Below are positions 33,705 to 45,722 of a DNA stretch of 64,000 nucleotides, piece after piece. Position 1 is the stretch's first letter, and each line of letters begins with the position of its first letter. Origin of the DNA: Rhodosorus marinus (lineage: Eukaryota; Rhodophyta; Stylonematophyceae; Stylonematales; Stylonemataceae). A program made the translations under genes and the position numbers. The stretch is from positions 1,302,001 through 1,366,000 of the forward strand of contig JAMWBK010000006.1 of the NCBI GenBank assembly GCA_029953675.1. The letters are read 5' to 3'. Under the pieces are notes generated by a model that worked only from the letters and a program-made list of their open reading frames with translations, searched no databases and was not told the origin of the DNA.

Positions 33705-36700
33705 AGATCTCTTGAATAGACTTGAAAATAGTGTTCATAGCCCGTCCGTTATTCTATTTGCAAATACATAATCGTCCTGAGAAATAAAAGATCGTACTCA
33801 AAACTGGCCTTGAATCATAGAGAGAACCCACTGGCACGATCAGGTCCGGACCCGGCTTGAAACCAGTCCTGCTTGTTGGGGGTGAAGGCCTCACCGTACC
33901 GTGAGCTTCTGGCGAAGTGGTGCCTGCGATGTGGGATGGCGGGGTTGGCTCAACGATGTCGTAACCATCAAGCGAAAGAGATGCATAAATTCTTGAGAGA
34001 GCAAAAGCCCTCGCTCTTCTTTTCGGGAAGGGGCAGCTGGCTCCAATGCTTTTGTCTGCTTTCTTTTTTGGGGGTCAAAACGTCTACAAGGGAAAAGTGA
34101 CCTATGTTCAGAGCGCCCTGTACTCGCCCCTTGAGTGATTTTCCTGCGAACTCGAGACAAATGCAAGGCGTGGACGTGTAGCTGTAGCCCTCGAGCCGTC
34201 GCGGAGAACCATTAACAAAACCAGGCTTGAGTAGATTTCAGTGATGTCTCTTAGAACACACTGCAATCTGTCGGTCCCATTTCGATTGCTAAGGATCGGG
34301 AATCACTCGCCACAACCCCTCTTGCCTTCAAAAGCCTGACGATGAAGGTCTCCCCCAGTTTCAAAGCAGTTCGTGGCGGCCGCAACTTCAATGGGCTTTC
34401 GTTTGCAAAGAAAACAGACCAATCGGTTGGGACTCGGAGGTGATACATGAACACGTAAGCCATGCAGCTAGTAGTTTTGACGAAACCATTGGGCCCACGA
34501 GGCAGACAAGAAATTGAATTAATTCCTGTTGAGGAACGGTACACTGCAACCCGAATTCATTTGCTCGCTGCCCTGCGCTGAACTGGGCCGTTAAAGATCG
34601 ATACGGAAGAGATCCTGCTTTGCGGCCACGGGGTGGGAGCTACTTGCTTCCAACGAGCAAAAGATAGTGTTAGCCTTGCAGCAGAAACAAAAATTTTGAA
34701 AACCGCCAACAACATGGCAAGGGAGTTTCCATTTTTCCCCCCCATTCATCACACCCGTACAACCTCCAGGAGAAAATAGAAAAAAAAAGGACGCCGAAAT
34801 ACCCGGGATCGGCCGCGCTCTTTACTCCAACTCCCCGTTCCAAAAAAAAGCCTCCCGTGAAGCGGGAGATTTCCACACCATTCGCATCAGAACTCTAAAT
34901 ATATACGAAAACGAACAGACGGGGAGTAGGTCCCACGTTGACCTTGACGAACTATTTTTAGAAAACAGGTCAAAACATCAAAAACCGAAGTGTTTCTTAT
35001 TACGAGAAGAACAACGTCCTTCCAGCACTGCAGTAGGCCTAGTTAGTTTCAAGGTAGCAAATGGACATGTATGAAAGTAAAAAATACATTATCATCCTCA
35101 ACGCTTCTTCTTTGTCACTTACGTACTGCAAACCTAGCACCGAGTGCAAAGGACGAAAATATCAAAATCAACCCCTCCTGAGAATTCTCCTTCATCCCAA
35201 TCCATTTCTGCTTATTCCTTTTCCAAGTACAATTGAAGCTATATCTCCGATCACGTCGAATGGGGACAATCGCCAAGGGGTGGAGGAGGGGGAGGGGGAA
35301 GAGAGTTGGTACCGATATTAAGCTGAGACGAGATATTCTTTTTGATTTTAACGTTTTCGTTGCATCTTCTCTGTGCCTTAAATTGATGTACTGAAACTTC
35401 AAATCCATTTCTTTTGTATTCAAATATATTTGGACCAATCATTTTGCTTTATTCACCGGGCGGTTGGGGCATCGTTGTTTTGCTGAGAGATCTTCTCTTA
35501 TTAGAAGTTTTTCTTTGAAGAAGGTACCTTTTCTAATGCTCCTTTCTAAAACAGCGAAGAGCGCTATGGGACTGAGAGGGGGTTAACGGATCTTGGCCAA
35601 TGGGTCCGCATTCGTATTTTTGTTCATAGCTGTTGTGCTGGGATTCCTTTTTACGTTGAATTTTGAACAAATCTTGGGCTATGGGGTTGTGGTATGGGGG
35701 GTGAGATCGACAAGCAACGGTTTCTATATTTAGTGTTTTCGAGTTCAAGATTGACGCCGCTTCTAAAAACCCAGAAGCGGCTCAAGAAACGGAATAGGGA
35801 GCCATTTGAACTTTCGGTATGAATGCTTTACGTAGTGAAGCAGGGTTGCCTTTGCTAAAATTAGAAACAATATTCATCGGATTCTATCCCCCTGGCGGAG
35901 AAAAACCCGAATCACGAGTTGCCTTTTCTTGTGAATTCGAGTGTAAATTGCAATCGGAATCTGTCTGGCCTCACCCCCTTCTGAATCGAGTCCAGTGTTT
36001 CTAAAATTAGAAGTAAAACTTTTTCCAAGGGGTTAACCAGAAATCTTAGTCCGCAGAAAGTGACTATTCTTTGGCGAAAGCGAAGATTTTGGGTTTGAAT
36101 CGACTTGTTTTAACAGGGGTAGGAACTTCCCCCTCGACTTCCCCGGTTGAAAACGCTCTGATTAGCCAATGGATAGATAGACGCGATTAAAAAAAAGAGA
36201 CCTGCAATTTCCATCCAAACCCAGGGCTAGTGAAAACGATCTAAAAGTTTTAGCAAGACGAAAATATTTTCGCTTCAAAATCTCCTTGGTTTTTATCTTT
36301 ATTTCACTCTCAATCAGATCGGGTCCGCTTGTGTTCGGGAAAGAAAAACCGAGATTCTCACCAAAGAAGCTGAAAAATGGAAAAACTTATAAAGGAATTC
36401 CGTGTTGAGCACTGTCCTTTTTATGCAACCCGCGTTATTCACAAGTTTTAATACGTTTTTGTTTCTTACATCCTTAGGCTCATCTCCCATAAAATCCTGC
36501 CCCTCAAAACCGACCATTTTCTTGCTTTGGCTAGGGCCGACGTCATCACATCATGATACTATTACTTTGACCGTTCGCCACCTCTCAGACTGTGCTGGTT
36601 TTCTTTCTTCCTTGCTGGTGAATTTTAATGGGAATTAATCGATTTGGATTATGTCTATTTTTGGCACCCGCTATCGGTTCAGGAAATGCCCGTTGTCACC

Positions 36701-37564
36701 AAATCTTTTTGTGTAGAACTCCGTAGAAAAATTCTGGTCCATGAACTGCGTATAAAAATAGATGTAGAGAGACATTTCCTCTTTTGAGATCGTTGAAGTA
36801 ATATGTGTCAGAGCCGTTTCCTTGGGTGTAGTGCGTATGTGAGTGGATGTGTATAAGGTGCGCCCTTTTTCCTCTTAATTCATTTATTTTTGAGGCAGAC
36901 CATCGGGAGTGCTTTCTCTGTTCTTTTTAATTTGATTCCTTTTCACTAGCGAAAAATCTGGGAATGAATAGAACAATTGATAAGGCGGTTTTCACATTCT
37001 CAATTTGATTGGCTAATTAAATACGGTACTGAAATTGAATAAAATTAGACGTTTGTTTCCTGAAAAACTGTTGTTCTACATCCCGCGATATCCTCAACCG
37101 CAATAAGTTTGTTCAATATTTCTTAATAGGTTTTTGGGTTTTGGGGTTGTTGGGGTTTGGGGGGAGAGTGAACAAAGGCGGGGGTGCGTGTGGGGGTGGG
37201 TATCTGTCTCCATGGCCGGTGGAGGGTTCCTTTCTTTTTTGTTTGGGACCCGTTTTGGTCGTTTTTATTTCGGTTTTTGGTGAAAATGTTGAGAGTGAGG
37301 GGGGTGTGGGGGAAGCTAAAAGGCATCTGCAAAGAGGAGGGCGGGGGGGAAGAGGGTTGGGTTTTGTGAGTCCCCGGGACGTGTAGCTGTGTTGAACAGA
37401 ACTGAGCTTAGCATGTGCTGAGTATATGTATGCCAGAGTCGGCGGTTTCATATGGAGAGGGGCCTGGGGAGGTGTAGATTACTGTGTAAGGCTTAAGAGC
37501 TTAGGGTGTAAGTGTTAGTGGGGAATGGGAGATAGTAAACTTGCTTGTGCTTTGTGAAAGATCA
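33705..37564. other. Long intergenic region, G/T-rich before the zinc-finger gene
   Basis: No gene supported in 3.9 kb. 37120-37390 is strikingly G/T-rich on the plus strand and probably belongs to the promoter or leader of the following gene. Open frames there are compositional artefacts. Confidence 0.5.
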
Positions 37565-38236
37565 ATGATGGACTGTTTGACGCTTGGTTTTGACTTGGAT
37601 ACCCAGTGGGGTGATGATGAGGACGTGTCGGTTGTTTCCCGAGTCTCGGACTTGGACAGTTCTCCGTTCGAGAAGCGGAACTCGCTCGTCCCTCCTGTGA
37701 CGTTGAGCACAATCAACTCGTTTGATAGAAACGCGGAGATGAAGCTGGTGGATCTGATCCTGCGGAGTCCGCGACCAGCACCTGATGCTGAGAACTCCAA
37801 CATTAAGAAGGAGACAGTTGTCCACTCGGCTCCTGTGAGAAAGCCCTCACTGGAGAGAAAACGTACATACACAACTGCAGCATGCCCTATCTGCCAAAAG
37901 GTCTACTTCAGAAAGTACGAAATGATGCGACATCTCAAGGCAGTGCACTTGAGAATGAAGCCCTTCCACTGCAGCATGTGCTCATTCAGCTTCTCCAGGA
38001 GAACACTCTTGAAACTTCACGTGATGAAGATTCATAACCTGCATTCGGACTCACTTGTCGACGGGAAAGAGGAGGCTGAGATCGTTGGGAACGACCAGCA
38101 CCTAAACGACAATGAGCACGAATTAGTGAGCGAGCTGGAGGCGACGCAGTTCACGCTCTCATCCGAATCGGAGCCTACTGGGTGGAGGAACTCCGAGCGG
38201 GGGTACATGCAAACAAGTGAACGGAGGAAACTCTGA
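37565..38236 (+). CDS. Two-finger C2H2 zinc-finger protein
   Basis: Starts at tandem ATGs at 37565 and 37568, giving about 223 aa; upstream in-frame codons are not ATG. Two C2H2 fingers lie near the middle: CPICQKVYFRKYEMMRHLK..H and CSMCSFSFSRRTLLKLHV..H, each with C-x2-C-x12-H-x4-H spacing and joined by a short linker (LRMKPFH). The N-terminal half is acidic (WGDDEDVSVV) and the C-terminal part is rich in Glu and Ser, as in transcription regulators. DNA binding is likely. The target is unknown. Confidence 0.85.
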   Translation: MMDCLTLGFDLDTQWGDDEDVSVVSRVSDLDSSPFEKRNSLVPPVTLSTINSFDRNAEMKLVDLILRSPRPAPDAENSNIKKETVVHSAPVRKPSLERKRTYTTAACPICQKVYFRKYEMMRHLKAVHLRMKPFHCSMCSFSFSRRTLLKLHVMKIHNLHSDSLVDGKEEAEIVGNDQHLNDNEHELVSELEATQFTLSSESEPTGWRNSERGYMQTSERRKL

Positions 38237-39496
38237 CTCTGATACGAAGAGATGAGAACTACAACCAACCGAGAGTGAGGACTTCCTATACCAATTACTG
38301 GCCTGTGTCGTTATTATCCCGTGAATGGCCATCACCGATTTATGTAACAATAACCCTCGGAAGAGCGGAAGAGGCGAAAAGAATGCTCGTTGCTTGCTGA
38401 AACGCGGGTGCAAACCTATTCTATAGAAATCAAAAAGAAATTTCCATGTTGATTAAAAAAAGGAAATGTGAATTTGTATATCACCAAAACGACTGCTCTT
38501 TCGGCGCACTGTATGAGTATTTTTCTTCCACCTACTCCCGCCCTCCGCAAGGCCTCTATCCTCAAGTGGACGTTGCAGGCCACGACCCAACCAAGTTTTC
38601 TGGAACAAAGAAACTATTCAAAATTGACTTAATTGCAATCAATAAGCGTGAGCATTGAATCCATATCATTTCGAAATGTACGTCTCCGGACCAAAAAAAA
38701 CGCTCCAGATATGGTGCTAAGTTTATTTATGAATAAGAAAAATCTCGCGAAGGAAGTTTTTGGTCTTAATTAAAGAACGAAGTAGATCAAGGGCAAGAGA
38801 CTCTAAGATATGCAATATATCCCCAAAATAGAATGTTTAGGGTACATATTTGTACTATTTGCCAGATTAAGTATTTCACGCATATTTTTGTGGGCGGTGT
38901 CTAGATCTAGAAAACAATATTCTAGTTTTGTGACACGACTCTTTCTTCCGGGGCTGGAGCTCTTGCATTACACGAACGACGGTTAGGTCACCAACGTCCG
39001 GGGTTTGGTTAATGGCACTTCGGCATCGCCCCAGATAATGGTTTGATGCCAACTGTTGAAGGCGAGCATGGGCTTCAGAGAGAGACCGGACACTGTATAG
39101 AGCACAAGAATAAGCTTAGAGGGGATAACGGACTAGAAGCAATGGGCAGATGGGCGATGAAGAGCCTGCTCATGCTATTGGAAAGGATGTCGTAGTGCCG
39201 CTTTTCTCAAACTCCGCGTCCATAGGGAGGACTAACGATAACATACGATCATGGTATTTTCCCTCGAAGCAATAGGGGGTGTCGGCATCATCCTGGGTTT
39301 TTGCCCTTGAAAATATCGTTCGATGAAAATTGATTTTTTTGCTGTTCATCTGAAATAACAATGTACGTCAGTCAAATTGCGCTACAGACTGAGAAGCGAA
39401 GAAGGCAGTGAAGGCTCGGTCCCTCGCCTTGGTGTTTGGCATGTTCAAAAACCTCCGCGCTGATCATGACATGCTACATTTGCATCAAGAAGAGTT
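38237..39496. other. Intergenic, no gene seen
   Basis: Between convergent genes (zinc finger plus, glycosidase minus); presumably holds both 3' UTRs. No other feature. Confidence 0.5.
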
Positions 39497-42013
39497 CTAA
39501 AAATAATTGTCCCCTCTGCTGTTCCATCCTGCGGGTGGTTGCGGTCTCGGTGTGGCTGCTGGCTCTCCATTTGGTCTTCTTGGTATAACACGGTACAATC
39601 GGCAATTATCCACCACGGCTCGACCGTTGTCTGCGAGCAGCCTAACAATGTAATTACCGTCCTCTGGTACACTGAACCTCATCTGCTTCTCTCCAAAGTC
39701 CGCTTCTCCCATATAATACGCCCTCTCATAGCCCCTTGCGACCGGAACAGGCGTCCGGTCTCTAAACACCAGAAACCTTACCAACAGCCCAACGGTAGCG
39801 CAGGAAAGACGATACGTGAAGCTCTCTCTGAGCCGAACCACCTGCTGAACCATGCCCCCTACTGGCAAGTACAAACCAGCGGTTCCCCGTCTCCTATACA
39901 ACTCAGAGATCCTCGCACCACCAGCAAAATCCCAGGCAGAGTCGGACTCGAAACCACGATTCTGAAGAAGCGGTGGCCCTATCTCATACCAATCCACTGT
40001 TGGAGGCGGGGCTGGAGCGCCGATAGGATATGCGAATGGAGAATCACATAGCTCTGGCTCCTCACCAGTTACCCCATCGATTCCATCCAGAGCACAGCAA
40101 GCCGCCCCCTCGCAATTGTCCACCTGAATAGTCACGGAGCTGATCGTCCCTCCACCAGAACCAGGAGGGTATCTGATCGTAACCTTGGGATTGCGCCCCA
40201 GTCGCTCCAAGCTCACGGTAGCGCTGAAGGCACCAAACCAAGCGAACTTGTTGTGGTCACGCTTCCCGCCCGCAAAATCGGGGTGGTACTGAACCGGAAC
40301 ACCATTCACCTTAACTTCAGGATCGTCGCTCCTAGACCAGCCCCGGGAGTGCGCAACTCTGATAGTTCCAACTCCTCTGCCTGTAGGTAGGCCATTGAAC
40401 ATAAATACATGATCCACACCAGATCGGATATCGACCAACACCTTGTCGGAATAGTGTCTGGTCCTGTTGATCTCGCGCCTAGCGTTAACGTTTTCATTGA
40501 AGGTGAACTCGTATGTAACCATTTCGTCATGTCCAATCGTGAGATTGCTGGGTAGTTGCGCTGGCCGATTGCCTGACTCCCTGGAGATGATAGTATTCTC
40601 ATACACCATCCTTCCACCTCGCTCTAGGTTGAGGGCCTTATCCCGAGCGGTGAGCGGAGCATCCACCAGGTAGAGTCGTTTCCTGCTTACCCTCTCCAAG
40701 CGCCTTGAAATGGTTCCCGGAAACTTGAACTGCAAGTCCACGGGAGAATCGCGGAGATTCTGAATAAGCATCCACGATTTGTTTCTGCTAACGAACGAGT
40801 GCACATAGATATCCGGATGTGATGAAGTGGAGTAGGTGAACCGTCCGGAAACTCCTTGGAGCAGTCGATAGTATCGTACGAGGTTGGTCATTCTGAAATT
40901 GGCTTCACTTCTCGCCACGGTCAGTGACCAGGGATATTTAGGGTCTCCCGGGTCGACTCGAAACCCTCCGTCGGCTGTCATGAAAGTGACCGCCTTGTCG
41001 ATATTATCCGGCGTCCTGAGCAATCCATGCAAGACCTTCATCGCCTCTGCCATAATCTGGAACTCCTGTCCATCAGTACCGGGCATCGCTTTCCTATTTT
41101 CCTTGTCATACCATATCCTGTTGAAGGATCCGAACTCGGACGCGACGTACTTGTAGATCTTCCCTTTCTGGATTTTCATGTAAGTCTCAAGGAGGTCAAT
41201 ATTCCCCTCAAGAATTCCACCTCCAACGTCGTAGAGATGCTCGGATATGAAATCTTGGCAGTCGTTGATGTTGTCCAGCCAGACCTTCATTTTCTCCCGG
41301 AAGTAGTCGAAGCGATGAAAGTACGGGCGAGTGAACGCAGCGGCTGGTCCTCCAACTTTCATGTCTGGGTGGAAGAGCTTGACTGTGGTGCAAAGTCTGT
41401 TGCATCTTCTCGTTAACCTTATTATCATTTCCCTTTCCGTTTGGTCGCCTGGACGGAGGGCTCTCCATTTGCCGAGTGGTTCGTTAAAACACTCATAAAT
41501 CAGAGGTCTGTAGTAGCCTCTGGAGTCATCGAAATAGTAGTTGAAGTAATTTGCCGCGTAGTAGTCATCATCACGGCTGAAACGGTTGATGACAGTTCTC
41601 ATGCGCAGTGCGGTATCGGAAACGATTCGCAGAGGCTTTATCTGCGTCCTTGTGAAACCACAATCCTTGCAGAAATACTTCGTCAGCATTGCCCTCCTTC
41701 CCGCCGTCTCCATCTCTTGCTCTGTGATACTGTCTTGCTCCCACAGGTCGGAAGCGGTAAAAGGCCCATCTCCCCCGCTCCGACCGAAGTCAATGTTGAG
41801 GGGGTCGGCAAACCTTCTCATAATCTCCTTCGGAACTTGGGCCTCGCTGTACCTCCCATGTGCGACTACGAAAACATCCCTGTCGAACCTGACGGTTCCC
41901 TCGGTTCTCAAGATCGTCTCTAAATCACACGTGATCGACTCCTGCTTCGTTCTGAGACCTGCAACCATCCCAACGGTGGTGACCACCAACAACGAGATCC
42001 AGAAACCTGCCAT
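39497..42013 (-). CDS. Secreted GH86-like (agarase/porphyranase-type) glycoside hydrolase with C-terminal beta-sandwich module
   Basis: Intronless 838-aa protein from the ATG at 42013, with a signal peptide (FWISLLVVTTVGMVAG). Residues about 30-390 look like a clan GH-A barrel: FNEP holds the probable acid/base Glu178, DFISEHLYDVGG is a family-86-like strand, and ASEFGS holds the probable nucleophile Glu293. Two beta-sandwich domains follow, as in GH86 beta-agarases and porphyranases that cut red-algal galactans. Residues about 695-815 form an extra module (LLQNRGFESDSAWDF ... VDNCRLYRV) that also occurs twice in the protease at 3948-6696. The tail is Pro-rich. In a galactan-walled alga the enzyme could remodel its own wall; that is inference. 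GH-A clan membership is well supported, family 86 less so. Confidence 0.78.
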   Translation of the reverse strand: MAGFWISLLVVTTVGMVAGLRTKQESITCDLETILRTEGTVRFDRDVFVVAHGRYSEAQVPKEIMRRFADPLNIDFGRSGGDGPFTASDLWEQDSITEQEMETAGRRAMLTKYFCKDCGFTRTQIKPLRIVSDTALRMRTVINRFSRDDDYYAANYFNYYFDDSRGYYRPLIYECFNEPLGKWRALRPGDQTEREMIIRLTRRCNRLCTTVKLFHPDMKVGGPAAAFTRPYFHRFDYFREKMKVWLDNINDCQDFISEHLYDVGGGILEGNIDLLETYMKIQKGKIYKYVASEFGSFNRIWYDKENRKAMPGTDGQEFQIMAEAMKVLHGLLRTPDNIDKAVTFMTADGGFRVDPGDPKYPWSLTVARSEANFRMTNLVRYYRLLQGVSGRFTYSTSSHPDIYVHSFVSRNKSWMLIQNLRDSPVDLQFKFPGTISRRLERVSRKRLYLVDAPLTARDKALNLERGGRMVYENTIISRESGNRPAQLPSNLTIGHDEMVTYEFTFNENVNARREINRTRHYSDKVLVDIRSGVDHVFMFNGLPTGRGVGTIRVAHSRGWSRSDDPEVKVNGVPVQYHPDFAGGKRDHNKFAWFGAFSATVSLERLGRNPKVTIRYPPGSGGGTISSVTIQVDNCEGAACCALDGIDGVTGEEPELCDSPFAYPIGAPAPPPTVDWYEIGPPLLQNRGFESDSAWDFAGGARISELYRRRGTAGLYLPVGGMVQQVVRLRESFTYRLSCATVGLLVRFLVFRDRTPVPVARGYERAYYMGEADFGEKQMRFSVPEDGNYIVRLLADNGRAVVDNCRLYRVIPRRPNGEPAATPRPQPPAGWNSRGDNYF

Positions 42014-42103
42014 CCTGCCTATCCCTATCCGAGACCATGCGTCCTCAGATTATCCTCAGCAGCGCAAGCATCGCAAACGGACTCACCCTGACCATGGTTT
42101 CTC

Positions 42104-42111
42104 CTATTTAT
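42104..42111 (-). promoter_or_regulatory. TATA box of the GH86-like gene
   Basis: TATAAATA on the minus strand, 91 bp upstream of the ATG at 42013, the same 8-mer as before the SDR gene. Confidence 0.6.
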
Positions 42112-43773
42112 ACGTTCAGATCTTCTCCAACCAGGCATCCCGCCACAACTCAAATTTACAATCGGGTTTCTGTTTCGACTCCAGATCCCGTTGTCCAACT
42201 CTGCCCTTTTCAGTTTCGTTTCGTTCATTAGTTCCTTTACCATTGTAATTTTGGTAGAACTTACTCTATACCAATCACAGGATCAGAACAAACAGTCCAA
42301 CTCTCAACAAACCAAACAACAGTGAAACGATCAAGATCACCACAAACGCACAGTCTCCAGAGTTTCATTGAATTGGACCCCCGAGTCATATGGGCCCCCT
42401 TTTTTTCAAGTCATTTCAAAGAAAACAATCTTAAGTTTCGATACTTTTTCTAAGTCTTCCCCCAAAAATATCTAAATTTCCTTCCAACATTTCTCATGTT
42501 TTCACATAATAATTACAACGATTGTAATTATGCAATATGTACTCTATTTGAATTGTTGAAGAAACATCCGCAAGCGTTGGTTTACCGATCTCTACGTTGG
42601 GGATCTTTTATTCTTCTATTCATGATAGGAACTGCGTAGTTCCGTTCTTTTTTAGCTGAAATCTTTAGAGGGAGATCTTTTCGAGAAGAGAGTAATTAAG
42701 GCCAAAGGAGAGGAGGGTTTTTAGGTGCGCACCGCACGAAAGGGCTATAGAATCACCTTAGAAAATATAATTTATAGTTGCTGTAGTGAGAAAGTTGAAA
42801 ACGAGCGGAGGGTAATTGAAGGCTGATAGTTGAACGAAGTTGTTTTGGACTAAGCAAAAAAACGCTTCTCCCCCCTCCGTCAGCGTCAGGGTAAGGTGTA
42901 CCAATCGATCACTCGTAGATCTTGACCAATGTTGTTTATTATTGCTTATTTTGTCCTCTTTCTTCCTCGTGTCCTCCTAAACTCATCTCTTTCTAGGTAT
43001 GTTTTGTCTATATGTAGTCTATGAAAAAAACAACACCTCAAGAAAATTCGTTAATTGTCTCGTACTTTTGTAGAATTTACCTTTTTCATATACCTTTTCG
43101 AAGATCTCGACGTTTGCATGATCTGCGTTTTTGATCATTAACTACGTGAAATACTACCTTGTTCTTCCTCTACTTTTGAAACTATTATCCATAAAATTGA
43201 TCACAAAAACGGCTCGTGCATGCACTCCGGCAACTTTTTACCCCCCCCCTCCCCCCCACCTCCCCCGATGTGTTGTGAGAGGTTTTCAAGAAGGAGAAGT
43301 GTTTTGATTGTTGATATTATCGGACGGTACTTCTAGCAGAAAACACGTCAGAATCGATGAGCTATTTTGTCGCTCACACAAACCCAGTTAGTTTTAATTG
43401 AAAGTTCACTTTACGCTCATTTGATCTGTTTGCCCATATTCCCAGATTGCTTGCATCGTTCAGCTTAAACAGTTTTCCCCTTTTCTCTGTTCTATTGATG
43501 GTATCTTGATTGGTTTACGTGGGTCTATGCTTCGACAAAATAAGACTGAGAAACTGATTTTGTTCTATTTATGTACTCAAAACATGAGCTAATCAGGTGA
43601 AGGTTCGTATCCAGCTTGATTGGCTGGTTTATCTAGTCATTGAGGATTATTAAACCGAAAAATACGGGTTGTTATTAACCAATTATATCATCTTCAATTG
43701 TGGGAGTGTATTGAAAGGTTTTACTCTCGAAACAATTGGTAGTGCTAGAACGGGAACTACGTATGTTGATGTG
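42112..43773. other. Intergenic, AT-rich
   Basis: No gene supported. Contains C-runs at 43240-43265 and a small palindrome at 42519-42541. Confidence 0.5.
42519..42541. repeat. 10-bp palindrome with 3-nt loop
   Basis: ATAATTACAA at 42519-42528 and its exact reverse complement at 42532-42541. About 500 bp upstream of the GH86-like gene; could be a protein-binding dyad or chance in AT-rich DNA. Confidence 0.6.
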
Positions 43774-44240
43774 GGTATGAAGGATGACCGACATGGTCGG
43801 GTGAGTTTGCGTTTACTTTGCCCCACGTGTATTTCAAGTCAGCACTATTTTGGGCGCGGAGAAGCTCGATCGTGTCATCGATGGTCTGTGGCTAGAGTTC
43901 GAAAAGTACATCTACGTATGATGTTATAGGTATGCACGATAATGAGCGATATGGCAAAATTCGGGTGAGGTTGCCCACTTTGCCCGACGTTTATTTCAAG
44001 CCTCACTATTTCGGACTCCGAGAAGCTCGATCGCGTCATCGATTATCTGTGGCCAGAGTTCGAAAAGTACATCTACGTATGACGTTGGGTATGAACGATA
44101 ATGACCGACATGGCAAAATTCGGGTGTGTTCGCGTACTTTGCCGGACGTTTATTTCAAGCCACTATTTTGCACTCCGATAAGCTCGATCGCGTCACCGTT
44201 TATCTGTGGTCAAGAGTTCGAAAAGTACATCTACATATAA
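43774..44240. repeat. Three tandem repeats of 155-159 bp
   Basis: Units begin at 43774, 43929 and 44088 with GGTATG, share CATGG(T/C)..., AAGCTCGATCG.GTCA and GAGTTCGAAAAGTACATCTAC, and differ by about 10-20%. The plus-strand frame stays open across units 2 and 3 (YGKIRV, VYFKPHYFG), but the shifting period breaks it between units, so coding is unlikely. Confidence 0.9.
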
Positions 44241-44251
44241 GAAGTTGACAA

Positions 44252-44455
44252 TTAGGTAAGGGTGCTCGGCACGTGTTGAGGATTGAAGTCGCGGACCCTG
44301 GCAAGCATCCAACAGCCATTGGCCGCGGGGATATCACCACCGCCGGCAAAACTACTATCCGGTACTCCGTTCTTTGGACGACGAAGAGCGGGAGGAATTG
44401 TCAGACCCGAGAGCTGAAGGATTACACAAGCAGCCAGGAACTTCTGGAAGAACAT
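44252..44455 (-). CDS. Possible small secreted protein, 67 aa
   Basis: ATG at 44455 followed by a signal-peptide-like start (MFFQKFLAACVILQLSG), then a Gly/Ala/Pro stretch and one Cys. No family recognised. It may be a first exon or a fragment of a secreted-protein gene such as those at 3948 and 39497, or a chance frame. Confidence 0.28.
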   Translation of the reverse strand: MFFQKFLAACVILQLSGLTIPPALRRPKNGVPDSSFAGGGDIPAANGCWMLARVRDFNPQHVPSTLT

Positions 44456-45722
44456 AGACCGTTGGTTTGACTGGGATGAACCAGGCAGGGATCCTCGTCT
44501 GACTAGTTAGCGACCACCAACAGCTCAGATGGAGTGAAATCCGCAGCAGTGGTGGGTAACGTCGGCAATACTGCGCTACCAGGCCTACGGAAGGCGACGT
44601 AGTTTTAAACCGTAACGCGACCGTGACTGCACACATCAATGACATCCCAATCAACTAGTTCATTGATACCAGAACTAGTCACTCGGTTATCTGGTATGAG
44701 TCCATTTCCGTGAAGTATTTACCCCGGATGTTCGTTTAATCCTTCTCATCTCTTGGGTCTGCGAAGGGGGGAGGGGACGGAGTGATTCCCCATTAACTCA
44801 TGTTGAGAGCATGAAATAGGGGCATAGTTCTAGTCTTATTTTATTGAAACATAGACCCTTGGCTACTAATGGGCATCCCGTTCCTCGTCTTTCTTCCAGC
44901 ACTACAGCGCCTCTTGCAAGCCAGCATAGCTACCTGAGACGTATTGGAATATGAGATTGGCTTCATCGAGAGATTGGGTCGGAGGATCGGAGGAAAATAT
45001 ATTTAAATCCTGAAAGTGGGTTTGTCCTTAGAATTTAACAATAAATCAAAAATATTCGCTGTTGTATCAAATTGAATTTGGATGGATTAGCATGAATGAG
45101 CGATTAAATCTATTTTTGCATAGGTTTTTCTTCCATGTGCTTGGGCAAACTAAATCCGTAGTGACCGGGGATAAAAGGAGGGGGAAGGGGGAGGGGTTGT
45201 TTCGTAATTTCTCTAGTCAAGATGGTGCAAACTGAGCCGTCCTTCTTGTCTCGATTTACGAATGGTATTGTCGATCATGCTTCCTTCAATGAAAACGTGA
45301 ATTTCATTTAACAAGAGACTCCTGCAGTTCACATAGAAAGGTGAGATGGGGATTTCCGCCACCTTCGAGCAGCCTTGTGTGGACGGCCATCGGTTAGGCC
45401 TTGTTCTCCAGTCTTGTCATTGGTGTCTCTCTTTCCGACGTCGTTCAAAAGTGGGAACGGGCAAGACGAATCCTCGACGAGGTCTGTCCTGTGTTTTGTA
45501 GATTTGGTGGCTTGCTACGTAAAAGGGTCAAAGTTGTTGATAGCACTGGCCTTGGCTTGCCACTCCACGGAACCGCCGAACATGCGGACGCCTCACTTCC
45601 GCAAGAGACAGCTTCAGGTTTTCTGTCCAGTGCTACTAGCAAAGGTTTGCACTACCAATGCGACTAGTCCCTCCTTAAAAGCCCCCCGGACTCCAAATGC
45701 GTGTGGCAGAAACAGCATATCT
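44456..45722. other. Intergenic, no gene seen
   Basis: No coding feature recognised; flanks the 3' end of the SerB gene. Confidence 0.5.

Noticed and set aside
37113-37451. Pro-rich minus-strand frame and Gly-rich plus-strand frames
   Set aside because: Low-complexity artefacts of the G/T-rich leader before the zinc-finger gene.
43774-44240. CRISPR-like array
   Set aside because: Units of 155-159 bp with blurred conservation and no short repeat-spacer structure; the host is eukaryotic.
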